This document shows, one piece after another, positions 19,044-28,008 of a DNA stretch of 64,000 nucleotides (within the stretch, counting starts at the first letter, position 1; every line of letters starts with the position of its first letter). This DNA comes from Marivita hallyeonensis (GTDB lineage: Bacteria; Pseudomonadota; Alphaproteobacteria; Rhodobacterales; Rhodobacteraceae). The notes beneath the pieces are model-generated. The model was not told the DNA's origin. It saw only the letters and a list, made by a program, of their open reading frames with translations, and searched no databases. The position numbers and the translations under genes are program-made. The stretch spans positions 124,001-188,000 of the forward strand of contig NZ_FQXC01000003.1 in assembly GCF_900129875.1 (NCBI RefSeq). The letters run 5' to 3'.

Positions 19044-19874
19044 TCAGCGCCGCGCGGCCCACGACACGGATGCATGTCGCCGCGTGTAGAATTCACCCAT
19101 CAAACCGATCATCAAGAGAGCGAGCGTGAGATACGCAACGTACTCCCAGTTGGTGTTGCGCGGCACGTAGTTGATGAATGCGTATCCGCGCGCCTGATCG
19201 ATGGTGTGGAACAACGGGTTCCAGTCGAAAAAGGCAATCATGGACCCCGGCAGCGAATTGGCGACAAACATCTTGCCCGACGCGATCATGTTTGCACGGC
19301 GGTAAATCTGAGACGCCATGCTGACGAAGACCGGGAACCAAGGCTGCAGAGCGAAAAACACCAAGCCAACAGCGCCACCCGAAACCCAGGACAAAAGAAA
19401 CATGCCAATCACTGGCATCGGATCGATCACTTCGGTCAAAACGTACGGATTCACCGCCACGTCGTACACGAAGAGGATGATAATGACCGACAGGGTCTGG
19501 ATATAAAGTATACCCAGCATGCTCGACACGATGGAGATGAAGGTGTTCATCGGTGCGTGCTGCATCATGGCAGATGTCGGACCTTCGGCACCCAAAACAG
19601 CGGCAACAGCCTTGTTGTGGGTCATGAACATGAAGATCCCGGTCAGCAGAAAGATGACGAAATCACCGCGCAGCGCGATGCCTTTGAGACCGAGGATAGA
19701 GAACATGACATAGAAAAAGGTCACGAACAAAAGGGATTGCAGAACGCTAATGAAGATCGAAAGAAATGCGTTTCCGTGCTTCTTGCGGATAGAGCGTACG
19801 GTCGAGTGATAGATCAACTCGAGAATATTGACGGCACCCGAGGCCCGCGTTCGTGGTGCGGTGTTTCCGAACAT
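19044..19874 (-). CDS. ABC-2 type permease of the polysaccharide-export (KpsM-like) kind
   Basis: The 276-residue protein has about six membrane segments (for example FISVLQSLLFVTFFYVMFSI, FVIFLLTGIFMFM and VIGMFLLSWVSGGAVGLVF) and a cytoplasmic N terminus. The late segment ANMIASGKMFVANSLPG before a helix-ending FFDWNPLFHTIDQARG resembles permeases that export capsular or O-antigen polysaccharide. No ATPase partner is beside it; the nearest ABC ATPases in the window (lptB, and the gene at 44563) are of other types. It is divergent from cysQ and the glycan cluster, and it may export the product of that cluster. Confidence 0.82.
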   Translation of the reverse strand: MFGNTAPRTRASGAVNILELIYHSTVRSIRKKHGNAFLSIFISVLQSLLFVTFFYVMFSILGLKGIALRGDFVIFLLTGIFMFMTHNKAVAAVLGAEGPTSAMMQHAPMNTFISIVSSMLGILYIQTLSVIIILFVYDVAVNPYVLTEVIDPMPVIGMFLLSWVSGGAVGLVFFALQPWFPVFVSMASQIYRRANMIASGKMFVANSLPGSMIAFFDWNPLFHTIDQARGYAFINYVPRNTNWEYVAYLTLALLMIGLMGEFYTRRHASVSWAARR

Positions 19875-19994
19875 CGTAAATCTGCCTCTGCCTCAGCCCG
19901 CGTTTCGACGTCAGTTGATCCGACTGTTGTTGCGGACAATCGTTAACGCGATGATAAGGGACGCGTGCTTTCAAATCAATCAAGACGGGGTCCG

Positions 19995-20798
19995 ATGACT
20001 GTTGACTATGATGCATTGATGCAAACCTTGCGCCGCCTCGCGTTGGAAGCGGGTGACCGGATCATGGAGATCTATGACTCCGACGATTTCGAAGTCCGCT
20101 CAAAGTCTGACAGCAGCCCCGTGACAGAAGCCGACGAAGCGGCGGATGCACTGATTTCGGCCGGCCTTCGTCGCGCGTTTCCCGAGATCGCTCTGGTAAC
20201 GGAAGAGCAATCGGAAACCCACGACCTCGACGTACGGGATTTTCTGATTGTCGATCCTCTGGATGGCACAAAGGAATTCATCAACCGTCGTGGCGATTTC
20301 ACCGTCAATATCGCGCTGGTGGAGGATGGTGTGCCGACATTTGGCGTGGTCTATGCGCCTGCGAAGCAACGGCTTTTCTACACCAATGGCGCTGGCGGCA
20401 GTGTTGAGGAAGCCGGGCCGTTTGCCAAGGACACTATTGGAGTCGCAAAACCGATCCGCGTATCGACGCCTGACACGTCGGCACTGATGGTGGTGGCGTC
20501 AAAGTCGCACCGGGATCAGGCGACCGACGACTACATCAAAAAGTACACCGTCAAAGACAGCAAAAGCGCGGGGTCGTCCCTGAAGTTTTGCCTTGTTGCG
20601 ACCGGCGAGGCCGACTTCTACCCACGGCTGGGCCGGACCATGGAGTGGGATACAGCGGCCGGGCACGCCGTTCTTGCCGGAGCCGGCGGTCGCGTCCTCC
20701 GCTTGGACGATCTAACACCTCTGGTCTACGGCAAGCCGACCTTTGCCAATCCGTTCTTCGTCGCCACCGCGCCGGGGGTAGACCTTATTCCCGTGTGA
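19995..20798 (+). CDS. cysQ: 3'(2'),5'-bisphosphate nucleotidase CysQ
   Basis: CysQ converts 3'-phosphoadenosine 5'-phosphate (PAP) to AMP, clearing the by-product of PAPS-dependent sulfate transfer. The 267-residue product has the inositol-phosphatase-type metal motifs: SSPVTEAD, Glu70-Glu71, DPLDGTKEF at 87-95 and EWDTAAGHAVL near residue 220. The ATG at 19995 (MTVDYDALM) is chosen from homology. The stop lies seven bases before the GT2 gene, so it heads the glycan gene train that ends in a sulfotransferase. That context points to PAP recycling during glycan sulfation as well as general sulfur metabolism. Confidence 0.93.
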   Translation: MTVDYDALMQTLRRLALEAGDRIMEIYDSDDFEVRSKSDSSPVTEADEAADALISAGLRRAFPEIALVTEEQSETHDLDVRDFLIVDPLDGTKEFINRRGDFTVNIALVEDGVPTFGVVYAPAKQRLFYTNGAGGSVEEAGPFAKDTIGVAKPIRVSTPDTSALMVVASKSHRDQATDDYIKKYTVKDSKSAGSSLKFCLVATGEADFYPRLGRTMEWDTAAGHAVLAGAGGRVLRLDDLTPLVYGKPTFANPFFVATAPGVDLIPV

Positions 20799-20805
20799 CC
20801 GGGCA

Positions 20806-22062
20806 ATGACACACCGTCTGGTCAGCGTGGTCGTTGTCAGTTGGGACAGGCCCGACTGGTTGCGACGCTGTCTTTTGGCAGTTGGCCAGATGGATCACCC
20901 AAGTTTCGAGGTCGTCGTCGTCGCATGCGCCTCTGGTGTGAAGGTGGCCGAGTTGGTGCGACTGCCGGTTGCCAAAGCCATCATTCCAATCGACAAACCC
21001 AATATTTCTGTTGCGCGCAACTTGGGCATTGGCGCAGCACATGGGGAGGTCGTCGCATTCATTGACGACGACGCGGTGCCGGAACCCACATGGGTCTCGC
21101 ATTTGGTGGCTGCCTTTGATGACCCGTCCGTTGTGCAGGCAGGTGGTGTCACCTTGGGTCGTAACGGCATTTCGGTACAGCACGCGGCCGCGCGGGTCTC
21201 GCTGTCAGGCGTCTCCGAGGACGTGCCAATTGAAACCGAAGCGCCTTCGGTCCTGTCTCCGTCAGCCAAAGCCTGGCCACGGCTGCACGGCACAAACATG
21301 GCGATCCGGCGAAGCGCTCTTGTGGAGCATGGAGGCTTCGACGAACGCTTTTCCTTCTACCTCGATGAGACCGACCTCACGATGCGCATCGCACAAGCGG
21401 GCGGTACGACGATGCATGTTCCGAAGGCGATCGTGCATCATGCGAGCGGGCCAAGCCGGTTTCGAAGCGCAAATCGCGTTCCTCTGCGCCTGTTCGAGAT
21501 CGGGAGATCAGCCGCGGTCTTTCACGCAAAGCACGTGGCTGAAAACAACCGTTACGCGGCACGTGCAGACTTCCTGCAGGAACGAAAGTGCTGGCTATTG
21601 CGGCACATGCAAGGCGGGACACTGACGCCGGACGATGTCTTCAGTCTGATGCGCGAGCTTACGAAAGGTTATGCGCTTGGAACGACACTGACGAAAAAGA
21701 CACCCTCGTTCTCGGACAAGGTGAATGTGGATTACGTCGCTCCGGAAGCGGCTTCGCCTTCCGGTGACGTGTCCTTGGTCGTTCAGAGCACCAACCGAAG
21801 GCAAATCCTCGAGAAAGCCGCACAGGTGGTGCGAGAGGGCACGCGCGTGACCGTTTTCGATTTCACTGCCACGGCGCAATACCACCGGGTGTCGTTTTCT
21901 GACGAAGGTTACTGGCATCACACTGGCGGTATCTTCGGACGCATGCGCAGAGACGAGCCGCTCATTAAATGGGCGACCCGCGCACAGCGCGTCAGCGACT
22001 CACTCGCGTCACTTGACGGGGTGCGATCCGCCGGTCCTTTGTTTGCGGAAACAGAACAATAA
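20806..22062 (+). CDS. Glycosyltransferase family 2
   Basis: The 418-residue protein has a GT-A fold N terminus: VSVVVVSWDRPDWLRRCL, then ISVARNLGIGAAHGE and the nucleotide-sugar/metal motif FIDDDAVPEPTW. The acceptor-side segment GGFDERFSFYLDETDLTMR contains the ED-like motif common in GT2 enzymes. A C-terminal region of about 130 residues has no family I recognise. There is no membrane segment, so it is cytoplasmic or peripheral. Donor and acceptor sugars cannot be read from sequence. It starts seven bases after cysQ. Confidence 0.88.
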   Translation: MTHRLVSVVVVSWDRPDWLRRCLLAVGQMDHPSFEVVVVACASGVKVAELVRLPVAKAIIPIDKPNISVARNLGIGAAHGEVVAFIDDDAVPEPTWVSHLVAAFDDPSVVQAGGVTLGRNGISVQHAAARVSLSGVSEDVPIETEAPSVLSPSAKAWPRLHGTNMAIRRSALVEHGGFDERFSFYLDETDLTMRIAQAGGTTMHVPKAIVHHASGPSRFRSANRVPLRLFEIGRSAAVFHAKHVAENNRYAARADFLQERKCWLLRHMQGGTLTPDDVFSLMRELTKGYALGTTLTKKTPSFSDKVNVDYVAPEAASPSGDVSLVVQSTNRRQILEKAAQVVREGTRVTVFDFTATAQYHRVSFSDEGYWHHTGGIFGRMRRDEPLIKWATRAQRVSDSLASLDGVRSAGPLFAETEQ

Positions 22063-22175
22063 CCCGGAAACGACCGCATTTATTCCCAAGTTATGTCATA
22101 CCCCGCGTCAGATAAGTGTGCCATAATGATCACCGCGCTTTAAGACGCGAAAGACAAAGATAAGGAGCAGCCACG

Positions 22176-23066
22176 ATGCGTAGAAAAGTGACAAAGGCCG
22201 TATTTCCCGTAGCCGGCCTTGGCACTCGGTTTTTGCCGGCAACGAAATCCGTGCCGAAGGAAATCATGACGCTGGTTGACCGTCCTCTGGTCCAATACGC
22301 GATTGACGAGGCGCGCGCCGCCGGGATCAAGGAATTCATTTTCATCACCTCGCGCGGCAAGAGCGCGCTTGAGGATTACTTTGACGAGGCACCCGTTCTT
22401 GAACGCGAGCTGCGCAAAAAGGGCAAGACAGAGCTTCTTGAGACGCTGAAGAACACCAACATGGAAAGCGGCGCGATTGCTTACATGCGCCAGCACAAGG
22501 CGCTGGGGCTTGGACATGCCGTGTGGTGCGCGCGCCGTTTGATTGGGGACGAACCCTTTGCCGTGATGCTGCCGGATGATGTCATCTCGGCCGAAAAACC
22601 CTGTCTGCAACAGATGGTCGAAGCTTACGAGGAAACCGGCGGAAACATGGTCGCCGCGATGGAAGTCCCGCATGAAAAGACATCGAGCTACGGCATTCTG
22701 GATGTGAAAGAAGACATGGGCGCAATGGTGTCCGTGCAGAACATGGTCGAAAAGCCGAACATCGACGAAGCCCCCTCGAACCTTGCAGTCATCGGGCGTT
22801 ACATTCTGGATCCTGCCGTCCTGAGGAACCTGAACAAAAAGAAAACCGGCGCGGGTGGCGAGATCCAACTGACAGACGCCATCGCGCAGGAAATCGACGG
22901 CACAGGTGTTTACGGCTACCGCTTCCGTGGGCAGCGCTTCGATTGCGGGTCGAAGGCGGGATTCCTGCAGGCGACAGTTGCGTTTGGCCTCGCTCGTGAC
23001 GACCTGAAAGACGATTTGCGTGGCTTCCTCGAGTCAGTCATGCAAATCGACAACGCAGCCGAGTAA
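22176..23066 (+). CDS. galU: UTP-glucose-1-phosphate uridylyltransferase
   Basis: GalU makes UDP-glucose from UTP and glucose 1-phosphate. The 296-residue product has the nucleotidyltransferase signature AGLGTRFLPATKSVPKEI, then FAVMLPDDVI and GGEIQLTDAI. AAGGAG lies eight to nine bases before the ATG. With galE directly downstream it supplies UDP-glucose and UDP-galactose to the flanking glycosyltransferases. The 113 bases between the GT2 gene and galU may hold a separate promoter, but I see no convincing -35/-10 pair there. Confidence 0.96.
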   Translation: MRRKVTKAVFPVAGLGTRFLPATKSVPKEIMTLVDRPLVQYAIDEARAAGIKEFIFITSRGKSALEDYFDEAPVLERELRKKGKTELLETLKNTNMESGAIAYMRQHKALGLGHAVWCARRLIGDEPFAVMLPDDVISAEKPCLQQMVEAYEETGGNMVAAMEVPHEKTSSYGILDVKEDMGAMVSVQNMVEKPNIDEAPSNLAVIGRYILDPAVLRNLNKKKTGAGGEIQLTDAIAQEIDGTGVYGYRFRGQRFDCGSKAGFLQATVAFGLARDDLKDDLRGFLESVMQIDNAAE

Positions 23067-23073
23067 CGCTTCG

Positions 23074-24054
23074 ATGAAGATCCTCGTGACGGGCGGTGCT
23101 GGCTATATCGGATCGCACGCCTGCAAGGCACTGGCGCGGTCCGGCTTCACACCCATCACGTTCGACAACTTTTCCACCGGATGGCGTGAAGCTGTGCGGT
23201 TCGGTCCGTACGTTGAGGGCGACCTTACGGACAAAGGGACGGTCGAGAACGCATTCAAAAAGCACCAGCCGGACGCCGTTCTGCATTTCGCGGCGTTAAG
23301 CCGGGTGGATGAAGCGATGGCCAATCCGGGGCTCTACTGGCGCAACAATGTGCTTGGATCTTTGAACCTTGTCGAAACGGCGGTAGAGCACGGTTGCCTC
23401 GATTTCGTGTTTTCATCGACCTGCGCCACCTACGGTGATCAGGATGGCGTCGTCCTCGACGAAGACACGGTTCAAGCCCCCCTGAACGCATATGGCGCCT
23501 CCAAACAGGCGGTTGAGCGAATCCTGCACGATTTCAGCACGACGCATGGACTGCGGCACGTCATCTTCCGCTACTTCAACGTGGCAGGGGCAGATCCCGA
23601 TGCGGAAGTCGGCGAATTCCACAGACCCGAAACGCACCTTATACCGATCGTCCTCGATGCCGTTGCCGGCGCGCGCGATCAGGTGACGATCTACGGGACG
23701 GACTATCCGACCGAGGACGGAACCTGTGTGCGCGATTACGTGCATGTCTCTGACCTTGTCGATGCGCATATTCTTGGATTGCGCTGGTTATTGGACGGCA
23801 AGGAAAACCGGGTGTTCAATCTTGGCACAGGGTCGGGCTTTTCGGTGCGGGAAGTGATAGACGCAGCCCGCCGCGTAACGAACCGCGAAGTCCCGACAGA
23901 GATCGGTGACCGGCGACCGGGGGACGCAATCAAGCTTGTTTCAGGGTCAAGCCGGGCAGAGGAAGAGCTGAACTGGCAACCCACCAAATCGACCATGCCA
24001 CAGATGATCGAAGACGCGTGGCGCTGGCATCAAGTTGCCGATTACAAGGAATAG
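23074..24054 (+). CDS. galE: UDP-glucose 4-epimerase
   Basis: GalE interconverts UDP-glucose and UDP-galactose with bound NAD. The 326-residue product is an extended short-chain dehydrogenase: the Rossmann motif GGAGYIGSH is at residues 8-16, the catalytic pair is Tyr140 and Lys144 (YGASK), and HFAALSRVDEAM and FRYFNVAGAD follow the family pattern. The start at 23074 (MKILVTGGAGYIG) lies seven bases after the galU stop. The 3' end overlaps the next glycosyltransferase gene by about 20 bases. Confidence 0.95.
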   Translation: MKILVTGGAGYIGSHACKALARSGFTPITFDNFSTGWREAVRFGPYVEGDLTDKGTVENAFKKHQPDAVLHFAALSRVDEAMANPGLYWRNNVLGSLNLVETAVEHGCLDFVFSSTCATYGDQDGVVLDEDTVQAPLNAYGASKQAVERILHDFSTTHGLRHVIFRYFNVAGADPDAEVGEFHRPETHLIPIVLDAVAGARDQVTIYGTDYPTEDGTCVRDYVHVSDLVDAHILGLRWLLDGKENRVFNLGTGSGFSVREVIDAARRVTNREVPTEIGDRRPGDAIKLVSGSSRAEEELNWQPTKSTMPQMIEDAWRWHQVADYKE

Positions 24055-25252
24055 CCCCGCTGCGGCACATCTTCTTGATGTGACGCGAACTGTGCGCCGC
24101 GCGGGATATCGTCCAACGGGCATAGACAGGGCGGAGCGCGCTTACATCGCTCATCTTGTGGCATGTCCAACTCCACTTTTCGGCTTGGTGCGGACCAAGC
24201 TGGGATATCTACTGCTGGACAAAAAGGGATGCGCCGCGCTGCTTGCGCACTGCGACACGCCCAAATGGCAGAACGCCGATCTTCTTTCAAAACTCAGCGG
24301 TAGCTCCGACACACCGCGGGCCGCGACGGAAAGCGGGTTGCGAAAGATCGCGGTGGACCGTGCGACAGCCGCCAGGTTGCGTCCGCTGCTGCAAAGGCAT
24401 CTCCCAAGCGGAGCGGTTTATCTCAACGTCGGCCAGACGAACTTCAACGATCGTCTGATCCATGCGCTCCGCGCCTGCGACACGCTTCGGATTGCCGTGT
24501 ACCTTCACGATACGATCCCGTTGGATTGGCCAGATCTGCAAACGCAAAAGTCGCGGTTAAAATTCAAACGCCTGTTCGACCGTGTCGACAGGCACGCGGA
24601 TCTCGTCTTGTGCAACTCTCAGGACACCAAGATGACCGCCCTCCGACACGCGCGTGGGCTAACGGAAGACAAAGTGCATGTGATCTGGCCGGGCCTGCCC
24701 GAGATCGACCCAGGACATCCACCAAAGGGGCCTTGGACGGACAAGCCATATTTCATGGCCATCGGCACCATCGAACCTCGCAAGAACATCGGCTTCCTTC
24801 TCGATATGTGGGAAGACTTCAGAGAACCCGACAGTCCACACCTGCTGATTTGCGGACGGCGTGGATGGCTGAGCGAAGATGTTTTTGCTCGACTGGACAA
24901 CCAACCAGGACATGTTCACGAACTTCCCGATCTGCCAGACCCGGCGATGTGGGCACTCTTGAAAAACAGTTGCGGCTTGTTGTTCCCGAGCATCGTCGAA
25001 GGGTTCGGCTATCCAGCGATGGAAGCGGCACATCTGGGGGTGCCAGTCATCTGCAATGCGTTACCCAGCGTCAAAGAAGTGCTGGATGATTACCCTATTT
25101 ACGCAGACTCCTCCGACAGCTACCTTTGGATGCATAATATCAAGCAACTGGCGCAAGGACGTCGGGGTCAAAGTGGTGAGCAGTTGAGTACTGAAGTAGT
25201 TGAGACGCCGGATTGGCAGGCGCATTTCAATCGGCTGTTTACCATCCTTTGA
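24035..25252 (+). CDS. Glycosyltransferase family 4 (GT-B fold)
   Basis: The 405-residue product has the C-terminal GT-B donor domain of GT4 enzymes: FMAIGTIEPRKNIGFLLDMW followed by LFPSIVEGFGYPAMEAAHLG, which carries the E-x7-E nucleotide-sugar motif. The N-terminal half (LLDVTRTVRRAG, then YLHDTIPLDWPD) is the acceptor domain. The start is uncertain. The longest frame begins at a TTG (24035) inside the end of galE and keeps the conserved LLDVTRTVRR block, whereas later GTG codons would remove it. Mannosyl or glucosyl transfer is typical of the family, but the sugar is not identified. Confidence 0.85.
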   Translation: MPITRNSPAAAHLLDVTRTVRRAGYRPTGIDRAERAYIAHLVACPTPLFGLVRTKLGYLLLDKKGCAALLAHCDTPKWQNADLLSKLSGSSDTPRAATESGLRKIAVDRATAARLRPLLQRHLPSGAVYLNVGQTNFNDRLIHALRACDTLRIAVYLHDTIPLDWPDLQTQKSRLKFKRLFDRVDRHADLVLCNSQDTKMTALRHARGLTEDKVHVIWPGLPEIDPGHPPKGPWTDKPYFMAIGTIEPRKNIGFLLDMWEDFREPDSPHLLICGRRGWLSEDVFARLDNQPGHVHELPDLPDPAMWALLKNSCGLLFPSIVEGFGYPAMEAAHLGVPVICNALPSVKEVLDDYPIYADSSDSYLWMHNIKQLAQGRRGQSGEQLSTEVVETPDWQAHFNRLFTIL

Positions 25253-25294
25253 TACCGCGCGTTACGAGCGACCACTGGCAGAGAAAGCTGTTCA

Positions 25295-26305
25295 TTGGGC
25301 TTGGTGCAAAGATATGGGCTCAGGCTCCAGCGCAAGCGCTGGCGCATACGCGCGTTTCGTAAACGCCGCGAACTGAAGCCTGTTGCCAATCGCACCGATC
25401 AAATCCGCAAGAGCGATATTCTGCTGTTCTGCACGTCTCGGAACGAAGGTGTCCGACTACCGTATTTCCTGAAGTACTACCGCGACATGGGCGTGTCGCA
25501 TTTTCTGTTCGTCGACAACGACAGCACCGATGGCAGCCTGGAGATGCTGTCCGAACAACCGGACGTGTCCGTCTGGCACACACGCAAAAGCTACAAGCGG
25601 TCGCGCTTTGGCATGGACTGGATGAACTGGCTTTTGCGTCGTTATGGACACGATCACTGGTGTCTGACCGTCGACCCGGATGAGCTATTCGTTTATCCGT
25701 TTTGTGACTCGCGACCACTGCCCGCGTTGACGGATTGGCTGGAAGCGTCATCCATCCGCTCGTTCAGCGCGATGCTTCTGGATATGTATCCGAAGGGCCG
25801 GATCGATGCGGTTCCCTATCAGGCAGGTCAGAACCCTTTGGACATCGCCTGCTGGTTCGACTCCGGTAACTACACTCTGAAGCGCAACCACCTTTTGGGG
25901 AACCTGTGGATTCAGGGCGGCCCTAGGGCGCGCATCTTTTTCCCGGACAAACCGGAACAAGCCCCGGCATTAAACAAGATCCCGCTGGTGAAGTGGCATC
26001 ACCGCTATGCCTACGCGAGTTCGACCCACATGCTTCTGCCGCGGGGCCTGAACTACGTCTATGACGAATGGGGTGGAGAAAAAGCCTCGGGCGCGCTTTT
26101 GCACACCAAATTCCTGAGCACCTTTAGCGAAAAAGCTGTGGAAGAGCTGAAGCGTCGGGAGCACTACGCCGGCAGTCAGGAATACGTGGCCTACGCAAGC
26201 GCGCTTCAGGACAATCCCGAGCTGTGGTGCAAATGGTCAGAAAAGTACATCAACTGGCGCCAGCTTGAGATCCTCGGTCTCATGTCCATGGGCAACTGGG
26301 CATGA
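25295..26305 (+). CDS. Glycosyltransferase family 2-like protein (Glyco_tranf_2_4 type)
   Basis: The 336-residue protein shows TSRNEGVRLPYFLKYYRDMG, then FLFVDNDSTDGS and LTVDPDELFVYP, the pattern of the short GT2-like family often found in alphaproteobacterial surface-glycan loci. The N terminus is very basic (RLQRKRWRIRAFRKRRE), which may hold the enzyme on the membrane. The start is uncertain between TTG 25295, TTG 25301 and GTG 25304; none has a strong ribosome-binding site. The stop overlaps the GT14 start by four bases (ATGA). Confidence 0.82.
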   Translation: MGLVQRYGLRLQRKRWRIRAFRKRRELKPVANRTDQIRKSDILLFCTSRNEGVRLPYFLKYYRDMGVSHFLFVDNDSTDGSLEMLSEQPDVSVWHTRKSYKRSRFGMDWMNWLLRRYGHDHWCLTVDPDELFVYPFCDSRPLPALTDWLEASSIRSFSAMLLDMYPKGRIDAVPYQAGQNPLDIACWFDSGNYTLKRNHLLGNLWIQGGPRARIFFPDKPEQAPALNKIPLVKWHHRYAYASSTHMLLPRGLNYVYDEWGGEKASGALLHTKFLSTFSEKAVEELKRREHYAGSQEYVAYASALQDNPELWCKWSEKYINWRQLEILGLMSMGNWA

Positions 26306-28005
26306 GCATCGGGATCGTCATGCTGACCCACACCGCGCTGCATCGGGCAGAGCAAGTGGCGCGGCATTGGACAAAGGCGGGATGCCCTGTTGTCATTCAC
26401 GTCGACCAGATCGTGTCCAACAAGCGCTACAAGGTTTTCAAGGAGCGGTTGAGCGACGATCCTCTGATCCGCTTCTCAAAGCGTCACCGATGCGATTGGG
26501 GCACATGGGGTCTTGTCGCGGCAAGTCAGGACGCAAGCGAATTGATGCTCGCCGAGTTCGAAGAAGTGAGCCATGTCTACCTTGCCTCGGGGTCTTGCCT
26601 GCCGCTGCGCCCTGTGCAGGAGCTGATCGACTATCTCAAGGCAAGACCGCGCACAGACCACATCGAAAGCGCAACCACGGCGGATGTGCCGTGGACCATC
26701 GGTGGTCTTGACGAAGAACGCTTCACGATGCGCTTTCCGTTTTCCTGGCGGCGCAACCGCTACTTGTTCGACCGCTTTGTCGAGTTCCAGCGCAAGTTCG
26801 GGTACAAGCGCAAGGTTCCCGATGGCCTTACACCTCACATGGGCAGCCAGTGGTGGTGCCTGACGCGGCAGACCTTGTCTTCGATACTGCAAGACCCGAA
26901 ACGCAAGGAATACGATCGATACTTCCGACATGTCTGGATTCCCGATGAGAGCTATTTTCAAACGCTCTCACGGTTGTATTCGACCAATATCGTCAGCCGG
27001 TCCCTGACCCTGTCGAAGTTCGATTTTCAGGGCAAGCCACACATCTTCTATGACGATCACCTACAGCTTTTGCGGCGGTCGGATTGTTTTGTCGCGCGCA
27101 AAATCTGGCCAAATGCCGAACGTCTGTACGAAACCTTTTTGAACCCCAAACCCGGGGAATTGAACCTTCAGGAACCTAACCCGGGGAAAATTGACCGGAT
27201 TTTCGCCAAGGCCGTGGATCGCAGAACGCGCGGGCGACCGGGCCTTTACATGCAAAGCCGGTTTCCGAACGAGGATTGGGAAAACGGCGTAACCGCGGCC
27301 AAGTACTCGGTGTTTCAGGGGTTTACCGAACTGTTCACAAATTTCGAACATTGGCTGTCCACGGTGACCGGAGCGCAGGTGCACGGACATCTGTTCGCAC
27401 CTGACCGTGCACATTTCGCTGATGGTCAAACTGTGATGAACGGTGCGCTGTCCGACAACGCCACACTACGGGACTATGATCCAAAGATGTTCCTGACGAA
27501 CCTGCTTTGGAACACGCGGGGCGAACGCCAGTGTTTTCAACTAGGTCCGAACAGCACGCGGCATGTGATCTGGGACATCTGCAAGGATGCAAATGCGCAG
27601 GTGTCAGTTATCAGCGGGGCCTGGGCGATCCCGCTGTTCCAGTCGAACCGGACCTTTGCGGAACTGCGCCGCGAGGCGGCCCATCTTCAGAAAATTGAAA
27701 CTGAAATGCTCGACGCTTTGCGGTCGCCCTATTCCAAGTGCCGCAGGCGTATCTGGACCATGGCGGAATTCATTGAAAGCCCGATGGAAGCAACACAGGT
27801 CATCGTGGATGAAATCGGTGTCCTTCCGAACCGCCGTCTGACCGAAGCCCCGAAGATGGTTGATCTCACTGGCTTTGGGCAGTTCCTGCAGAACCTCAAG
27901 AACCAGGGCATGCACCCCTATCTCATGGGGGACTTCCCTGCAGATCCGGTTGTGCAGACACCACGGCGCCATACGCCACCGCGTCCCTATCTGGTGAAAA
28001 AGTAA
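26302..28005 (+). CDS. GT14-type (core-2/I-branching, xylosyltransferase-like) glycosyltransferase with C-terminal extension
   Basis: The first 290 residues of this 567-residue protein match the Branch/GT14 pattern: SIGIVMLTHTALHRAEQVAR, VYLASGSCLPLRPV, GSQWWCLTRQTL and VWIPDESYFQTL. Family members add GlcNAc or xylose to a glycan or protein. A further 270 residues form a separate domain of the sort I know from Rhodobacterales as DUF5927/DUF5928; its function is unknown. A shorter relative is encoded at 45915-47492. The start overlaps the upstream stop, and the stop lies three bases before the sulfotransferase gene, so the three products are probably made together. Confidence 0.85.
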   Translation: MSIGIVMLTHTALHRAEQVARHWTKAGCPVVIHVDQIVSNKRYKVFKERLSDDPLIRFSKRHRCDWGTWGLVAASQDASELMLAEFEEVSHVYLASGSCLPLRPVQELIDYLKARPRTDHIESATTADVPWTIGGLDEERFTMRFPFSWRRNRYLFDRFVEFQRKFGYKRKVPDGLTPHMGSQWWCLTRQTLSSILQDPKRKEYDRYFRHVWIPDESYFQTLSRLYSTNIVSRSLTLSKFDFQGKPHIFYDDHLQLLRRSDCFVARKIWPNAERLYETFLNPKPGELNLQEPNPGKIDRIFAKAVDRRTRGRPGLYMQSRFPNEDWENGVTAAKYSVFQGFTELFTNFEHWLSTVTGAQVHGHLFAPDRAHFADGQTVMNGALSDNATLRDYDPKMFLTNLLWNTRGERQCFQLGPNSTRHVIWDICKDANAQVSVISGAWAIPLFQSNRTFAELRREAAHLQKIETEMLDALRSPYSKCRRRIWTMAEFIESPMEATQVIVDEIGVLPNRRLTEAPKMVDLTGFGQFLQNLKNQGMHPYLMGDFPADPVVQTPRRHTPPRPYLVKK

Positions 28006-28008
28006 AGC

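Noticed and set aside
22063-22175. Promoter for galU (CATAAT at 22122-22127)
   Set aside because: No acceptable -35 element lies 15-19 bases upstream, so the -10-like match alone is not enough.
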